Assembly (NCBI GenBank): GCA_947500555.1
Contig: CANMSE010000002.1
Span: forward strand, 434,001 to 498,000
Direction of reading: 5' to 3'
DNA from: an uncultured Fulvivirga sp.
GTDB lineage: Bacteria > Bacteroidota > Bacteroidia > Cytophagales > Cyclobacteriaceae
Length of the DNA stretch: 64,000 nt
The notes below the pieces were generated by a model that saw only the letters and a list, made by a program, of their open reading frames with translations, had not been told where the DNA came from and made no database searches. Positions 26,570 through 35,887 of this stretch are shown piece by piece. Each line of letters opens with the position of its first letter. Within the stretch, counting starts at the first letter, position 1. Position numbers and translations under genes: made by a program.

Positions 26570-27716
26570 CGAACAAAAAAGATCTAATTATTTTCATATT
26601 GATGAACTAGTTAAATGGAATAAACAGCAATGGATTAGTGATCTTGAACTGAATAGATTAGATGAATACCTCAAGCCTAGGTATAAGAGAACTAATATTT
26701 TTGTCAATATTGGATTATTCGTCCTTACTTCCATAATTATTAATTCCGCCCTTGGTTTTATGGGATTGTTATTCATCGGCTTACTGGATTTTGACCATAT
26801 TTGGTTTCCTGCACTTGTGGCAGGGTCTCTCACTCTCATAGGATTACAGAGAATTGTCATAGATGATAAAAATCAGTTTAGAACAGGTGCCGATGATGCA
26901 ACATTGTACCATGCACTAGGCTTTTTTTACGGTTTCTTCTTCGCTCTTTTTGAAGATTTCTTGATAGACAATGAGCTCATCATATTGGGCTTTACAACTT
27001 TATTTTTTGGAATAACTGCTTATATCTATCTAGATCGATTGCTGACAGCTCTGACAATACTAACAGCTTTAGGATTTTTGTTTTTCTTGCTATTCAGGTT
27101 AGGTGGTATTGTAACGTTACTTATGCCTTTTGTTATGATGATTGTAGCAAGTCTTGGTTATTTTTTCTCGCTCAAGAGAATGAAGAATGCTAAGTCAAAA
27201 GTTATTGAAGAGTGTTTTGAAATAGCATACTGGATATTTATTGCTCTTTTCTACCTATCTGGTAATTACTTTGTTGTTATAGAGTTGAGTGCAGCACTAG
27301 ATTTGACCAATTCATTTCCAATTCTTATTGTTTGGTTTTTGTACGCTTTTACTATAGTAGTTCCTATATTATATATAATCTTTGGACTTAAGCATAAAGA
27401 AGCTTCCCTCTTAAATTTTGGTCTATTAGCAGTGGCTTTGAGCGTAGCCACCTTACGATATTATCATAGTTCTATGTCTATCGAATTGGAATTAATCATT
27501 GGAGGTCTCCTTCTTGTAGGCATCGCTTGGGTGGCTTTAAAGTACTGGTCAAGTGATAAAGGTGGTATAACACTGAAGCCAAATAAGAACCTTGATGATG
27601 GGTTGAAAATCGAATCACTTTTGATTGATCAGGCTCTAAGTGATTCAAGTACAAGTCAATCATTTACTGGAGGTGGTGGAGAATTTGGAGGTGGTGGAGC
27701 AAGTGGTGATTTTTGA
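26553..27716 (+). CDS. DUF2157-like membrane protein with Gly-rich C-terminus
   Basis: 387 residues with an N-terminal helical segment (FHIDELVKWNKQQWISDLELNRLDEYLKPR) and about ten TM helices, like the preceding gene. The C-terminus ends in SFTGGGGEFGGGGASGDF, a Gly-rich tail like that of TPM/YgcG-type and DUF2207 membrane proteins, where it ends the protein after the last helix. Start overlap with the upstream gene suggests translational coupling. The pair may form a heteromeric complex; function unknown. Confidence 0.75.
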   Translation: MMLGYNEQKRSNYFHIDELVKWNKQQWISDLELNRLDEYLKPRYKRTNIFVNIGLFVLTSIIINSALGFMGLLFIGLLDFDHIWFPALVAGSLTLIGLQRIVIDDKNQFRTGADDATLYHALGFFYGFFFALFEDFLIDNELIILGFTTLFFGITAYIYLDRLLTALTILTALGFLFFLLFRLGGIVTLLMPFVMMIVASLGYFFSLKRMKNAKSKVIEECFEIAYWIFIALFYLSGNYFVVIELSAALDLTNSFPILIVWFLYAFTIVVPILYIIFGLKHKEASLLNFGLLAVALSVATLRYYHSSMSIELELIIGGLLLVGIAWVALKYWSSDKGGITLKPNKNLDDGLKIESLLIDQALSDSSTSQSFTGGGGEFGGGGASGDF

Positions 27717-27719
27717 TAC

Positions 27720-28814
27720 ATGATCACACCAAAACTAAAACATAAAATAAGTGTAATAGCCAGATTTATTGTGATTTGGTCACTTTTCGGCAGTATTTAT
27801 GCCATAATCGAATATGGTCTTCTTGGTAATAGCGACATTTATCCCTCTACCCAGAACTATTATAATGGACAGATTCAATACATTTATATCATAAGTGGGT
27901 CAGCATTTTTGGGCTTAATTGTAGGATTATTTGAGGTAGTTATTTTTCCAAACTTGTTTATTAAGCGATCCTTTTCCTTCAAAATTATTTTTAAGTCGGT
28001 ATTATACTCCATTCTGATCGCCTCTTTTCTCCTTATAATTGGTTCTTTTGTGACAAGTATACAACTAGGCGTATCTATGATCGGGCCCGAAGTGTTGGAA
28101 AGCCAGTGGAGGTTCATTAACAGTTTTGCTTTCTACTCCATATTTATTTTTATCTCATTTTGTTTTATTATCTCACTTTTCATATTCGAAATCAGTAAAA
28201 GTCTGGGAATAATGATCTTTTACAATTTTTTAACTGGTAAGTACCACAAACCAAGAGTAGAGGATAGAGTGTTTATGTTTATGGATATGAACTCTTCAAC
28301 CACGATAGCCGAGGAATTAGGACATGTTAAGTACTACCAATTACTAAACAAGTACTATTCTGATATGTCTGATGCTATAATCAACACCTTCGGAGAGATT
28401 TATCAGTATGTAGGTGATGAGGTAGTAATATCCTGGCCAATTGATAAGGGCGTTCAGGACAGCAATTGCATTCGTTGCTTTTATGAGATAAAACTCTCAA
28501 TTGCTTCTAATGAAGCATGGTACAAGGATAAATTTGGAGTGATACCAACTTTTAAAGCCGCCATACATTGTGGTAGTGTAACCACAGGAGAAATTGGTGA
28601 ACTAAAAAAAGAGATAGTATTTACAGGAGATGTACTAAATACCACATCGAGAATTCAACATAAGTGCAATTATTACAAGGCTGAATTATTGGCTTCCCAG
28701 CGATTATTAGATAAACTTCCTACACATAAGAGCTTTACTTCCAAGGTCATAGGTGAAATTGAACTGAAAGGAAAAAACCAGAAAGTTCTTATTAATAAGC
28801 TGTCACTTTTATGA
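27720..28814 (+). CDS. membrane-bound class III adenylate/guanylate cyclase
   Basis: 364 residues: about four N-terminal TM helices (residues 10-160), then a class III nucleotide cyclase domain. Metal-binding Asp189 in FMFMDMNSS and Asp233 in QYVGDEVVISWP are present, as are HCGSVTTGEIGEL, FTGDVLNTTSRIQ and IELKGKNQKV with its Lys. All catalytic positions expected for an active cyclase seem to be in place; substrate preference (ATP or GTP) cannot be told. It begins 3 bases after the DUF2157-like gene, so the three genes may act together. Confidence 0.88.
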   Translation: MITPKLKHKISVIARFIVIWSLFGSIYAIIEYGLLGNSDIYPSTQNYYNGQIQYIYIISGSAFLGLIVGLFEVVIFPNLFIKRSFSFKIIFKSVLYSILIASFLLIIGSFVTSIQLGVSMIGPEVLESQWRFINSFAFYSIFIFISFCFIISLFIFEISKSLGIMIFYNFLTGKYHKPRVEDRVFMFMDMNSSTTIAEELGHVKYYQLLNKYYSDMSDAIINTFGEIYQYVGDEVVISWPIDKGVQDSNCIRCFYEIKLSIASNEAWYKDKFGVIPTFKAAIHCGSVTTGEIGELKKEIVFTGDVLNTTSRIQHKCNYYKAELLASQRLLDKLPTHKSFTSKVIGEIELKGKNQKVLINKLSLL

Positions 28815-28831
28815 CATCCCATACCATACAG

Positions 28832-30007
28832 TTAAAGTTCTATAAGTTTAGTCTTTATTCTGTTATCTTCAATATCAGTCCAGGCGACTAATACTTTGTT
28901 TCCAATGATCTCCATTTGGGGAAAGCCACTACCTCGTGATGAAGATGAAGTTGCTATGGAAAATCTTTTTACTATTTTATTGTTAGTAACAATCGCTCCT
29001 TTTATTTCCGCCACTTCCATCCACGTGACAAAAGCCGATTTTTCATCTATTAGAGCAACATCCACACGACCTAAAGGCTCAGACTCGTCTACCTGAATGG
29101 GTTGAGAAAAAGTACCGCCTCCATCATTGGAAAATGCAAGATTCACCCTGGCATAGGGAGAAGCGGTATACCATGCCACGGCAACATTAAGTCCTTTTGC
29201 GGTTACTCGAGGTCCGTTCACAGGACAACCCATTATTTCCCATCCATCATCATAAACTGCTTGCGGCTCCGTCCATTTATCGTTTACCAGCCTTGTAATA
29301 TAAATATCCCTTATCTCTTCATCAGATCTATTTCTGTAGACAATTACAGGCCCATTAGAGGTAATAGCTGCTCCCGTTTGGCAACAATCACATACTCTAT
29401 CATCCAGTTCCCACTCTTTTAGTTTTTCTCCTTTTGGAGTAACGATAGCTCCTCGTAAAGTCATCTGTCCATGATGCCCCTCCTCCATAGAAGTATTTCT
29501 TCCATCGAGCCAGCCAATAAAAAAATTATCAACATACGGCAGCATAGAGACAAAGCCATGTTCTGCTTTTTTACCGTCATCATGCAACACTTTTGGGGTT
29601 GACCAGTCATTACCTCCATTCTGAGAGGTTAAGATTGAAACATCGTAGCTATAAGTGTCCTCACTACTCTTTGATAAATAGTGAGCGATCATTTGTTCTC
29701 CTTTTAAAGTTGCAATCATTGGATAATCTGCCCAATTGATAAACCAATCATTCCCCTTCGTAATGAGTATTGGCTCACTCCAACTTCCATCCTCATTGAA
29801 AGTCGCATAGTTGAATTCTACTTTCTCGTCAGTTTCTTCCACCCAGGAGATATATATTCCACCAGAATTATCTTTAAAAAGATAAGGAAGTTCACTACCG
29901 TTCCCCACAGTGATTATGTCTTCGTCCATTTCTATACTCTGTTGCTCACTTTCTTTAACAGAGCAAGCCGTGATTAGTAGCAACAAAAACAACGTATGTA
30001 TTTTCAT
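28832..30007 (-). CDS. beta-propeller (BNR/sialidase-like) lipoprotein with CxCC motif
   Basis: 391 residues from ATG 30007 (MKIHTLFLLLLITAC, Cys15 lipobox). The mature part is a repeated beta-propeller with sialidase-like repeats (SEDTYSYDVSILTSQNGGNDWSTP, NLAFSNDGGGTFSQP). A Cys cluster CDCC lies at residues 206-209 (DDRVCDCCQTG). True sialidases lack this cluster, which may bind metal. The gene is divergent from the HYC_CC_PP/HMA/TonB-receptor genes, with only 61 bases between the start codons, which suggests a link with metal handling. Probably outer-membrane anchored. Confidence 0.75.
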   Translation of the reverse strand: MKIHTLFLLLLITACSVKESEQQSIEMDEDIITVGNGSELPYLFKDNSGGIYISWVEETDEKVEFNYATFNEDGSWSEPILITKGNDWFINWADYPMIATLKGEQMIAHYLSKSSEDTYSYDVSILTSQNGGNDWSTPKVLHDDGKKAEHGFVSMLPYVDNFFIGWLDGRNTSMEEGHHGQMTLRGAIVTPKGEKLKEWELDDRVCDCCQTGAAITSNGPVIVYRNRSDEEIRDIYITRLVNDKWTEPQAVYDDGWEIMGCPVNGPRVTAKGLNVAVAWYTASPYARVNLAFSNDGGGTFSQPIQVDESEPLGRVDVALIDEKSAFVTWMEVAEIKGAIVTNNKIVKRFSIATSSSSRGSGFPQMEIIGNKVLVAWTDIEDNRIKTKLIEL

Positions 30008-30068
30008 TTGATCAATAATTATTCTGTTATACTTAATTATTTTTGCATCACGGAACAATTTTTAAGAA

Positions 30069-30476
30069 TTGAACGTATTAAAGGCAGTGAAAAAAATTGT
30101 CACATCTAACATAGTCATAATCTATTTAATCCTATCGATAGGAGTACTGAAAAGCACTCATTTTTGTATGGGAAGAACAATGGATGTGCAATACTTTTCT
30201 TCCAACGCGGAAGGGTGCTTCGCTTCTGAAGAACGCAAAATGCCATGCTGTGAGGATACCCTGGAAATACTTTCAGTAGAAGATGAACATCAAAATAATC
30301 ACTTTGAGAAATTGTTTGATGCTGGATTTGTTTTCCTCCCTGAGTTGCTTCCTTTGGAATACAATAGTTTGATTGGTCTACCAAATGAAGAAGCATTCAG
30401 TTTTTACCCTGATCCTCCTGATCTCCAAGAGGAACCCATATTCATTAGGATTCAATCCCTTACGTACTACGGTTAA
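30069..30476 (+). CDS. HYC_CC_PP family protein
   Basis: 135 residues when read from TTG 30069; a GTG at 30087 (VKKIVTSNIVIIYLI) gives a more standard start. An N-terminal TM/signal helix is followed by THFCMGRT, a CC pair (PCCED) and PDPP near the end, the three words after which the Bacteroidota HYC_CC_PP family is named. Members often sit next to HMA proteins and TonB receptors. Here it heads that same set, and Cys-rich content suggests metal (copper) binding in the envelope. Confidence 0.8.
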   Translation: MNVLKAVKKIVTSNIVIIYLILSIGVLKSTHFCMGRTMDVQYFSSNAEGCFASEERKMPCCEDTLEILSVEDEHQNNHFEKLFDAGFVFLPELLPLEYNSLIGLPNEEAFSFYPDPPDLQEEPIFIRIQSLTYYG

Positions 30477-30549
30477 AAAGTAGAATATTATTGAAATACG
30501 AGATCACTTTGGCGATCTAAATCAATTTTATATTCTAAATATTTAACCA

Positions 30550-30921
30550 ATGAAATACCTATTAATAGTAATAATAATTAGTGCTTTCGGGATATCTGCC
30601 GAAGCACAGAGTAAAGTAAAAGAAGATAGCATAAGTGTCAAAGGCAACTGTGTGATGTGCAAACGAAGAATTGAAACAGCCATGGATTTGAATGGCGTGA
30701 AATTCTCTGAGTGGAATGTGAAGACCAAAAAACTTTTTGTTGCCTATCGCCCTGATAAGATAAGTGAAAAAGAGATCCATCAGGCGATTGCAGCTGCTGG
30801 CCATGATACGGATTTGATTAAGGCACAGGATTCGACCTATGCCAATTTACCTTTTTGTTGTTTGTTTCGCGATCATGACCCTCATGGTCCGAATGGGGAA
30901 GAACTTAACAAGCATGAGTAA
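30550..30921 (+). CDS. secreted HMA-like heavy-metal-binding protein
   Basis: 123 residues with a signal peptide (ISAFGISAEAQ). The HMA-like domain has the CxxC site at Cys34/Cys37 (GNCVMCKRRIETAM) and a ferredoxin-like fold (VKTKKLFVAYRPDKISEKEI). The C-terminus has a second cluster, PFCCLFRDHDPHG. Probably a periplasmic metal (copper) chaperone. Its last codons overlap the start of the TonB receptor by 8 bases. Confidence 0.85.
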   Translation: MKYLLIVIIISAFGISAEAQSKVKEDSISVKGNCVMCKRRIETAMDLNGVKFSEWNVKTKKLFVAYRPDKISEKEIHQAIAAAGHDTDLIKAQDSTYANLPFCCLFRDHDPHGPNGEELNKHE

Positions 30922-33145
30922 GAAGCTTCTTATACTGGGAGGGCTCTTTTTCTTAACTTTTCATTTTTCTATTGGTCAACAACTGTTCGGTGTTGTTACT
31001 ACTATGGAAGATGAAGTAGAAGAACCCCTGTTTGGAGCCAATGTATATTGGCTTGGAACTACTATGGGTACCACAACCAGACCGAATGGAACATTCTTTA
31101 TTGACTTTACTGAATCGTCCAAAAGTTTAGTGGTAAGTTTTGTAGGGTATGACCCTGATACAATCCTCATTACAAATCAGGAAAGCATAAAGGTGATACT
31201 TGAGCAACAAACCACATTAAGTGAAGTTGTTGTAGAAGGTTGGAAGCCAAGCTCGGGTTTGAGCTATTTAAAAGGCATCAATACCATTGAAATGGATGAA
31301 GATGAACTTTTCAAAGCTGCCTGCTGCAATTTGTCAGAGAGCTTTGAAACAAACCCTTCAGTAGATGTATCATTTACCGATGCAGTTTCAGGGACAAGGC
31401 AAATTCAGATGCTCGGTTTATCAGGACCGAACATCATGATAGGCATAGAAAATATGCCGGGTATTAGAGGCATCTCTTCAAACTACGGGCTGAGCTTTAT
31501 TCCCGGTAGCTGGATCAATTCCATCCAAGTGACTAAAGGGGTGGGTTCGGTAGTTAACGGTCATGAAAGTATAGCAGGGCAGATCAATGTAGAATTGAAG
31601 AAACCACAAGAAAGTGATAAACTTTTTGTTAATGGTTATGTCAATCAATCGGGTAGAACTGAGCTCAATACTGTAGCCACTCAGCGTATTGGTAATAAAT
31701 GGGCTACTACAACCTTATTGCATGCATCCGCAAGGCCAATTAAAGTTGATAACAATGATGATGGTTTTCTTGACTTTCCAAAGAGTCAGCAACTGAATTT
31801 TGTAAATCGATGGATCTATAAAGGGGATCGCGGCTGGCTTGGTCAATTTGGAGTGCAGGTACTAACAGATGAAAAGATTGGCGGACAGGAAGGTTTTGAT
31901 AAGGATATGGAACGGAGCACTTCCAACCCATATGGAGTACGCTTAAAAAATGATCGTTACGAAGCTTTTGGAAAATTAGGATATGTATTTCCTGGCAAAC
32001 CATATAAGAGCTTTGGCTTTCAGTTTAAGGGCTATCGACATGAATTGGACAGCTATTATGGGCTGAACGATTATGATGCCAATGAAGACTATTTTTATTC
32101 CAACTTCATTTATCAATCAGTGTTCAACAACACTTTTCATAAATTTAAAACGGGAGGCTCTTACACGTACAACAATTACGATGAGCGGTTGAATTCTATC
32201 AATTTTGGTAGAACAGAACATATCGTTGGTGCGTATTTCGAATACACCTATGATAATGCTGACAATTGGATAGTGATTGCGGGAAGTCGATATGATTACA
32301 ATAGTCTTTTTGGTTCGATATTCACTCCCCGGTTACATGTGAAATATTCCCCATGGGACGCAACTTCAATTAGGCTATCTGCGGGAAGTGGTACACGTAC
32401 AGCTAATGTGATCAGTGAAAACACCGCTGTATTGGCCTCTTCACGAAGGGTATTATTAGAAAACCTCCAAACAACTGACGGCTATGGGTTTGAGCAAGAT
32501 AAAGCCTGGAATTTCGGGTTGAATATATCTCAGGATTTTAGGTTGGATTATCGCGATGGAGTAATCAATTTCGATATTTACCATACCAAATTCGAAAACC
32601 AGGTCATACTGGACCTCGATCGCAATCCTCAAGAAGCAGTCTTTACTTCTCTGCTTGGTGATTCGTATTCTAACAGTGTCCAGTTGCAGGTTGATTATGA
32701 ATTGATCAAAAGGTTAAGTGTTAGAATGGCCTATCGATGGTTAGATGTAAGTATTGATTATAGTAATGGTTTGCTTCAAAAACCCTTAATTCCTGAAAGT
32801 CGAGCCTTTTTTAATGCAGAGTACAAATCACGAAGTAACTGGGCTTTCGATTATACCATACAGTGGACCGGTAGACAACGAATTCCCTCAACAGCCAGTA
32901 ATCCAGTTGAAAATCAACGACCTGGTTATTCAGAAGATTTTATCTTAATGAATGCACAGGTCACCAAAAATTTAAAGAAGAACTGGTCGGTCTATGTGGG
33001 TGTTGAAAATCTTACAGATTACCAACAAAAGGATGCTATCATAGCTGCTAATGATCCGTTTGGAGCTTTCTTCGATAGCTCTTTGGTCTGGGGGCCACTT
33101 TTTGGAAGAATGGCTTATGCTGGGTTTAGGTATAGAATACCGTAA
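30914..33145 (+). CDS. TonB-dependent receptor with CC motif in the plug, likely metal-related
   Basis: 743 residues from ATG 30914 (MSKKLLILGGLFFLTFHFSIG signal peptide); the open frame runs 25 codons further upstream inside the HMA gene. A carboxypeptidase-regulatory-like domain (about 26-105) precedes the plug, which contains FKAACCNLSESFETN, GTRQIQMLGLSG and the usual GHESIAGQINVELKKP. A barrel ends with FAGFRYRIP-like strands. The AACCNLSE word and the HYC_CC_PP/HMA neighbours match the Bacteroidota receptor group tied to copper. Coupling with the upstream HMA gene supports an envelope metal-uptake or -detoxification unit. Confidence 0.92.
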   Translation: MSKKLLILGGLFFLTFHFSIGQQLFGVVTTMEDEVEEPLFGANVYWLGTTMGTTTRPNGTFFIDFTESSKSLVVSFVGYDPDTILITNQESIKVILEQQTTLSEVVVEGWKPSSGLSYLKGINTIEMDEDELFKAACCNLSESFETNPSVDVSFTDAVSGTRQIQMLGLSGPNIMIGIENMPGIRGISSNYGLSFIPGSWINSIQVTKGVGSVVNGHESIAGQINVELKKPQESDKLFVNGYVNQSGRTELNTVATQRIGNKWATTTLLHASARPIKVDNNDDGFLDFPKSQQLNFVNRWIYKGDRGWLGQFGVQVLTDEKIGGQEGFDKDMERSTSNPYGVRLKNDRYEAFGKLGYVFPGKPYKSFGFQFKGYRHELDSYYGLNDYDANEDYFYSNFIYQSVFNNTFHKFKTGGSYTYNNYDERLNSINFGRTEHIVGAYFEYTYDNADNWIVIAGSRYDYNSLFGSIFTPRLHVKYSPWDATSIRLSAGSGTRTANVISENTAVLASSRRVLLENLQTTDGYGFEQDKAWNFGLNISQDFRLDYRDGVINFDIYHTKFENQVILDLDRNPQEAVFTSLLGDSYSNSVQLQVDYELIKRLSVRMAYRWLDVSIDYSNGLLQKPLIPESRAFFNAEYKSRSNWAFDYTIQWTGRQRIPSTASNPVENQRPGYSEDFILMNAQVTKNLKKNWSVYVGVENLTDYQQKDAIIAANDPFGAFFDSSLVWGPLFGRMAYAGFRYRIP

Positions 33146-33180
33146 AATAAATAAACGAATAATCAAATAGCATTTTAATT

Positions 33181-33218
33181 GAAAGCCCTTTGAAGATTAA
33201 ATCTTTGAAGGGCTTCTT
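33181..33218. terminator. hairpin terminator between convergent genes
   Basis: Arms AAGCCCTTTGAAGATT and AATCTTTGAAGGGCTT pair with a few mismatches at the top, 35 bases past the TonB receptor stop. The T-run after it is short, so it may be weak. It could serve both the receptor gene and the convergent YARHG gene. Confidence 0.6.
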
Positions 33219-33276
33219 AATTCTTAAGAAAATATCCCAACTATTGACTCCTATTCATTAATAGAGTGTCTTAAGT

Positions 33277-34314
33277 CTATTGAATTGTCTGGATGTAGTC
33301 GAATAGTTCACGTTCGTACTTCGTTAAAATTGACAAATCGTTCTTGACTGCTGGGTTCGGAAAATACCAGTACTGTTGTTCGAAATAGTTACTAAGTTCA
33401 GCAGACTTGAATTGATATCCGTGTATCGCGAAAAGGAAGTTTCTCATTAATCGAGTATCTTCTTTCGTTAATTGCTTGTTCACAAGAGAAGTTAGTTTCT
33501 CATCAAATTCGCAAGATTTGTCTCCATATGAATACATATAGTAGAGCATCCAATTCTTCCATGTTACCAATTTGATATCTGACTTTGGTTTGAAGTTGGT
33601 TTCTTGAAAGGTTATCGTTCCACCTTTTGTAAAGCCTCTTCTAATTGCATTGGAATTCATTAGGCAAGATTGATCTGCAAGCCTTCCTGTTCCTTTGAAT
33701 TTCCATTTTGAAGGACTTTCAATAAGCTGTGAGGGCAAAGAAAAGTGAGTTTGTTGGTCAAATTTTATATTGAGGGTAAAATCATCAATTTGGTCGTTCG
33801 CCCAAGTCAGACCCGTTTGGAGGATATAGTCAAAATTAAAAATCACCCCGAGTAAGGTGCTGAGTTGAATTCGATAAGTATGTTCAACCGTTGTGATACC
33901 TTGCCTAAAATTCACTTCAAACAGATAAAGAAATTCGTTTCCAAAATACCCAAGTTCTTCATTCGGTTCTTTTAGTTGCTTGAGTTGGAAGGCCAACCTT
34001 GCTCCTGATACTTTAACTGTGAAATCTTCAATTCCAGGTATTGAACTATCTGGAACATCACCATCTGGGGGTGGAGTGACAAATCCAACTGTCAATATTT
34101 TTGGTTCAGAAGGATTGTAGAAATTGAATAAAACATTCACTAGCACAAAATCATCCTTCAGTTCAATATTTAGAATTTCTTTTCGGAGTTCAATAGTCGT
34201 TTCCTTCATTGGAAAGACATTGCCGCCCTTTGCATAAAAGGCTCCATCATTACCTTTGGCAGTTAAATGGGTTGAGACTAATAAAACGAGAAGAAGTTTT
34301 AATTTCATTTGCAT
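33277..34314 (-). CDS. secreted protein with C-terminal YARHG domain
   Basis: 345 residues with a signal peptide ending near HLTAKG. An N-terminal beta-rich region (DGAFYAKGGNVFPMKET, DFVLVNVLFNFYNPS) resembles DUF4424-type domains. The last 60 residues match the YARHG extracellular domain: LMRNFLFAIHGYQFKSAEL, YFEQQYWYFPNP, and LTKYERELFDYI. YARHG domains are thought to bind peptidoglycan or another wall component. Role unknown. Flanking genes are metal-related, but no direct link is visible. Confidence 0.75.
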   Translation of the reverse strand: MQMKLKLLLVLLVSTHLTAKGNDGAFYAKGGNVFPMKETTIELRKEILNIELKDDFVLVNVLFNFYNPSEPKILTVGFVTPPPDGDVPDSSIPGIEDFTVKVSGARLAFQLKQLKEPNEELGYFGNEFLYLFEVNFRQGITTVEHTYRIQLSTLLGVIFNFDYILQTGLTWANDQIDDFTLNIKFDQQTHFSLPSQLIESPSKWKFKGTGRLADQSCLMNSNAIRRGFTKGGTITFQETNFKPKSDIKLVTWKNWMLYYMYSYGDKSCEFDEKLTSLVNKQLTKEDTRLMRNFLFAIHGYQFKSAELSNYFEQQYWYFPNPAVKNDLSILTKYERELFDYIQTIQ

Positions 34315-34362
34315 TTATCCATATAAAAAATCTCTGTCATTTAAATCCATTATCACAATCCT

Positions 34363-35076
34363 TTAAAGAATCATAATCATCGCCATCCCCACCATACCAA
34401 GGTCTTCTACAATGGTTACCGTACTCATGGGGAGGTTAAAAACATCACCAAGGCAGGCACATTTAATTTGGCGTTTGTCCAGATTGCTTTTTATCACGCC
34501 AAGGCTACTAAAACCTAATATAATGATGGTAGCAATATTCGTATAGAATGGCTCGAAATTGATCAGATACAAAGCTCCGAGTAGCAACTCCACAAATGGA
34601 TAGATATAACCCCATCCTTTCCATTTGGCGGCCAGTAAATCGTACATAATATAGGAGTTTGCAAATCCTTCTAAGTTGAGAAGCTTGAAAAAAGCAAAGA
34701 CTATGAAAAAGCCAGCCATGAAATGTCTCATCCAAAGCCCTCCCGAAAAGTCACCAAAAGGATATTGAGCCAAAACAGAAACCCCTGCTATAAAACTTAC
34801 AATTAAAATAAGAGGCTTGTAGGTAGTAAGAGTTTTCTCAGGTAATGGAGTTTCTTCCAAATGGTCTACAGGTTCGCTTGCATTTATTGCATATTTACCA
34901 TCTCCTAAAGCCTGTTTCAACTGGTTTAGGTTAATGTTTTCAGATTCAACTTTGGCTGAATTTTCTTCTAAAGACACATCAGCAGATTTTACACCATCTA
35001 TACTTTCCAGTGCCTCTTTTACATGGGCGACACACCCCATACAAGTCATACCGTCAATCTTATATTCCTTAATCAT
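34363..35076 (-). CDS. HMA-domain plus MauE/DoxX-like membrane protein
   Basis: 237 residues. The first 70 form an HMA metal-binding domain (CxxC at Cys12/Cys15 in GMTCMGCVAHVKEALE). After a linker, four TM helices follow (about 91-108, 114-131, 144-171, 176-191), with the MauE/DoxX-type segment (FVELLLGALYLINF) and a CACLG motif before the last helix. MauE-like proteins are linked to disulphide formation or metal handling. The fusion suggests a metal-dependent redox or transport role at the inner membrane. Confidence 0.82.
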   Translation of the reverse strand: MIKEYKIDGMTCMGCVAHVKEALESIDGVKSADVSLEENSAKVESENINLNQLKQALGDGKYAINASEPVDHLEETPLPEKTLTTYKPLILIVSFIAGVSVLAQYPFGDFSGGLWMRHFMAGFFIVFAFFKLLNLEGFANSYIMYDLLAAKWKGWGYIYPFVELLLGALYLINFEPFYTNIATIIILGFSSLGVIKSNLDKRQIKCACLGDVFNLPMSTVTIVEDLGMVGMAMIMIL

Positions 35077-35121
35077 ATCTATTGAGCTAATCTCAATTTA
35101 CCTAACAAGGTCAACTTCGAT

Positions 35122-35832
35122 TTAATTCGATATTTCCTCCAAAAAATCTGTTCCCAAATACTTATCCTCTTCATTATAATACCACTTCCTTATTTTCGGT
35201 ATTTTCATTCCTTCAAACTCTTCAATCTCTTCTAAGAGAATGTATTCTCCATCATTCTTACTTTCATCGTGAAAGAACTGATAAACCTCCATGGCATAAG
35301 TCTCAGTATTAAAATAGAAATACCAGGTATCCTCCCCTACCTCTTTATCATAGGTTACTTTAACTTTTAGGTAATCATTTCCTTTAAACTCAACCTGCTC
35401 AAATTCAGGAGCAATTTGGGTTCCTTCATCCATTAACTTCATTGGAAGACCATATAGATAAGAATAATAATCCCGATACATTTTTGCTCGTTCACAAGTC
35501 AGTCTTTTCTGCTCCCTAATCTCCTCATCAAAATCTATTGCTCCGTTAAATGAAAGAAAGCAACTATCTGGTTCGAGGTACCTTATGAGTGTATCTCCTT
35601 CCACATATTCAGTCATCTCAAAGACTGAACGTTCATTATTAATTCTAATTAAACTTTCTCTGCCAGGTCTGGTTGGCATTTCAAGCTTTATGTTTAGCGT
35701 ACCTTCGAATTTTTGCCATTGACTATTAGGGTCATGATACTTTATGGCTTTGTCAATAATGGATTGTGAAGATTCTGGTTCTGTACAGCTGAACAACAAA
35801 AGTCCAATCAGCATTGGATATAAAATTCTCAT
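35122..35832 (-). CDS. DUF6503 family lipoprotein
   Basis: 236 residues with lipobox LFSC (Cys16). The mature part has the features of DUF6503: AIKYHDPNSQWQKFEGTLN, then CFLSFNG, YRDYYSYLYGLPMKLMDEG, VKVTYDKEVGEDTWYFYFN and IRKWYYNEEDKYLGTDFLE. Members are predicted outer-membrane lipoproteins with a LolA-like fold. Function unknown. Upstream of radC in opposite orientation. Confidence 0.85.
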   Translation of the reverse strand: MRILYPMLIGLLLFSCTEPESSQSIIDKAIKYHDPNSQWQKFEGTLNIKLEMPTRPGRESLIRINNERSVFEMTEYVEGDTLIRYLEPDSCFLSFNGAIDFDEEIREQKRLTCERAKMYRDYYSYLYGLPMKLMDEGTQIAPEFEQVEFKGNDYLKVKVTYDKEVGEDTWYFYFNTETYAMEVYQFFHDESKNDGEYILLEEIEEFEGMKIPKIRKWYYNEEDKYLGTDFLEEISN

Positions 35833-35887
35833 AACTATAAATATTGAGATTTAAGATAAGTTTTTCTCTTCACCCATTTATGATCGA

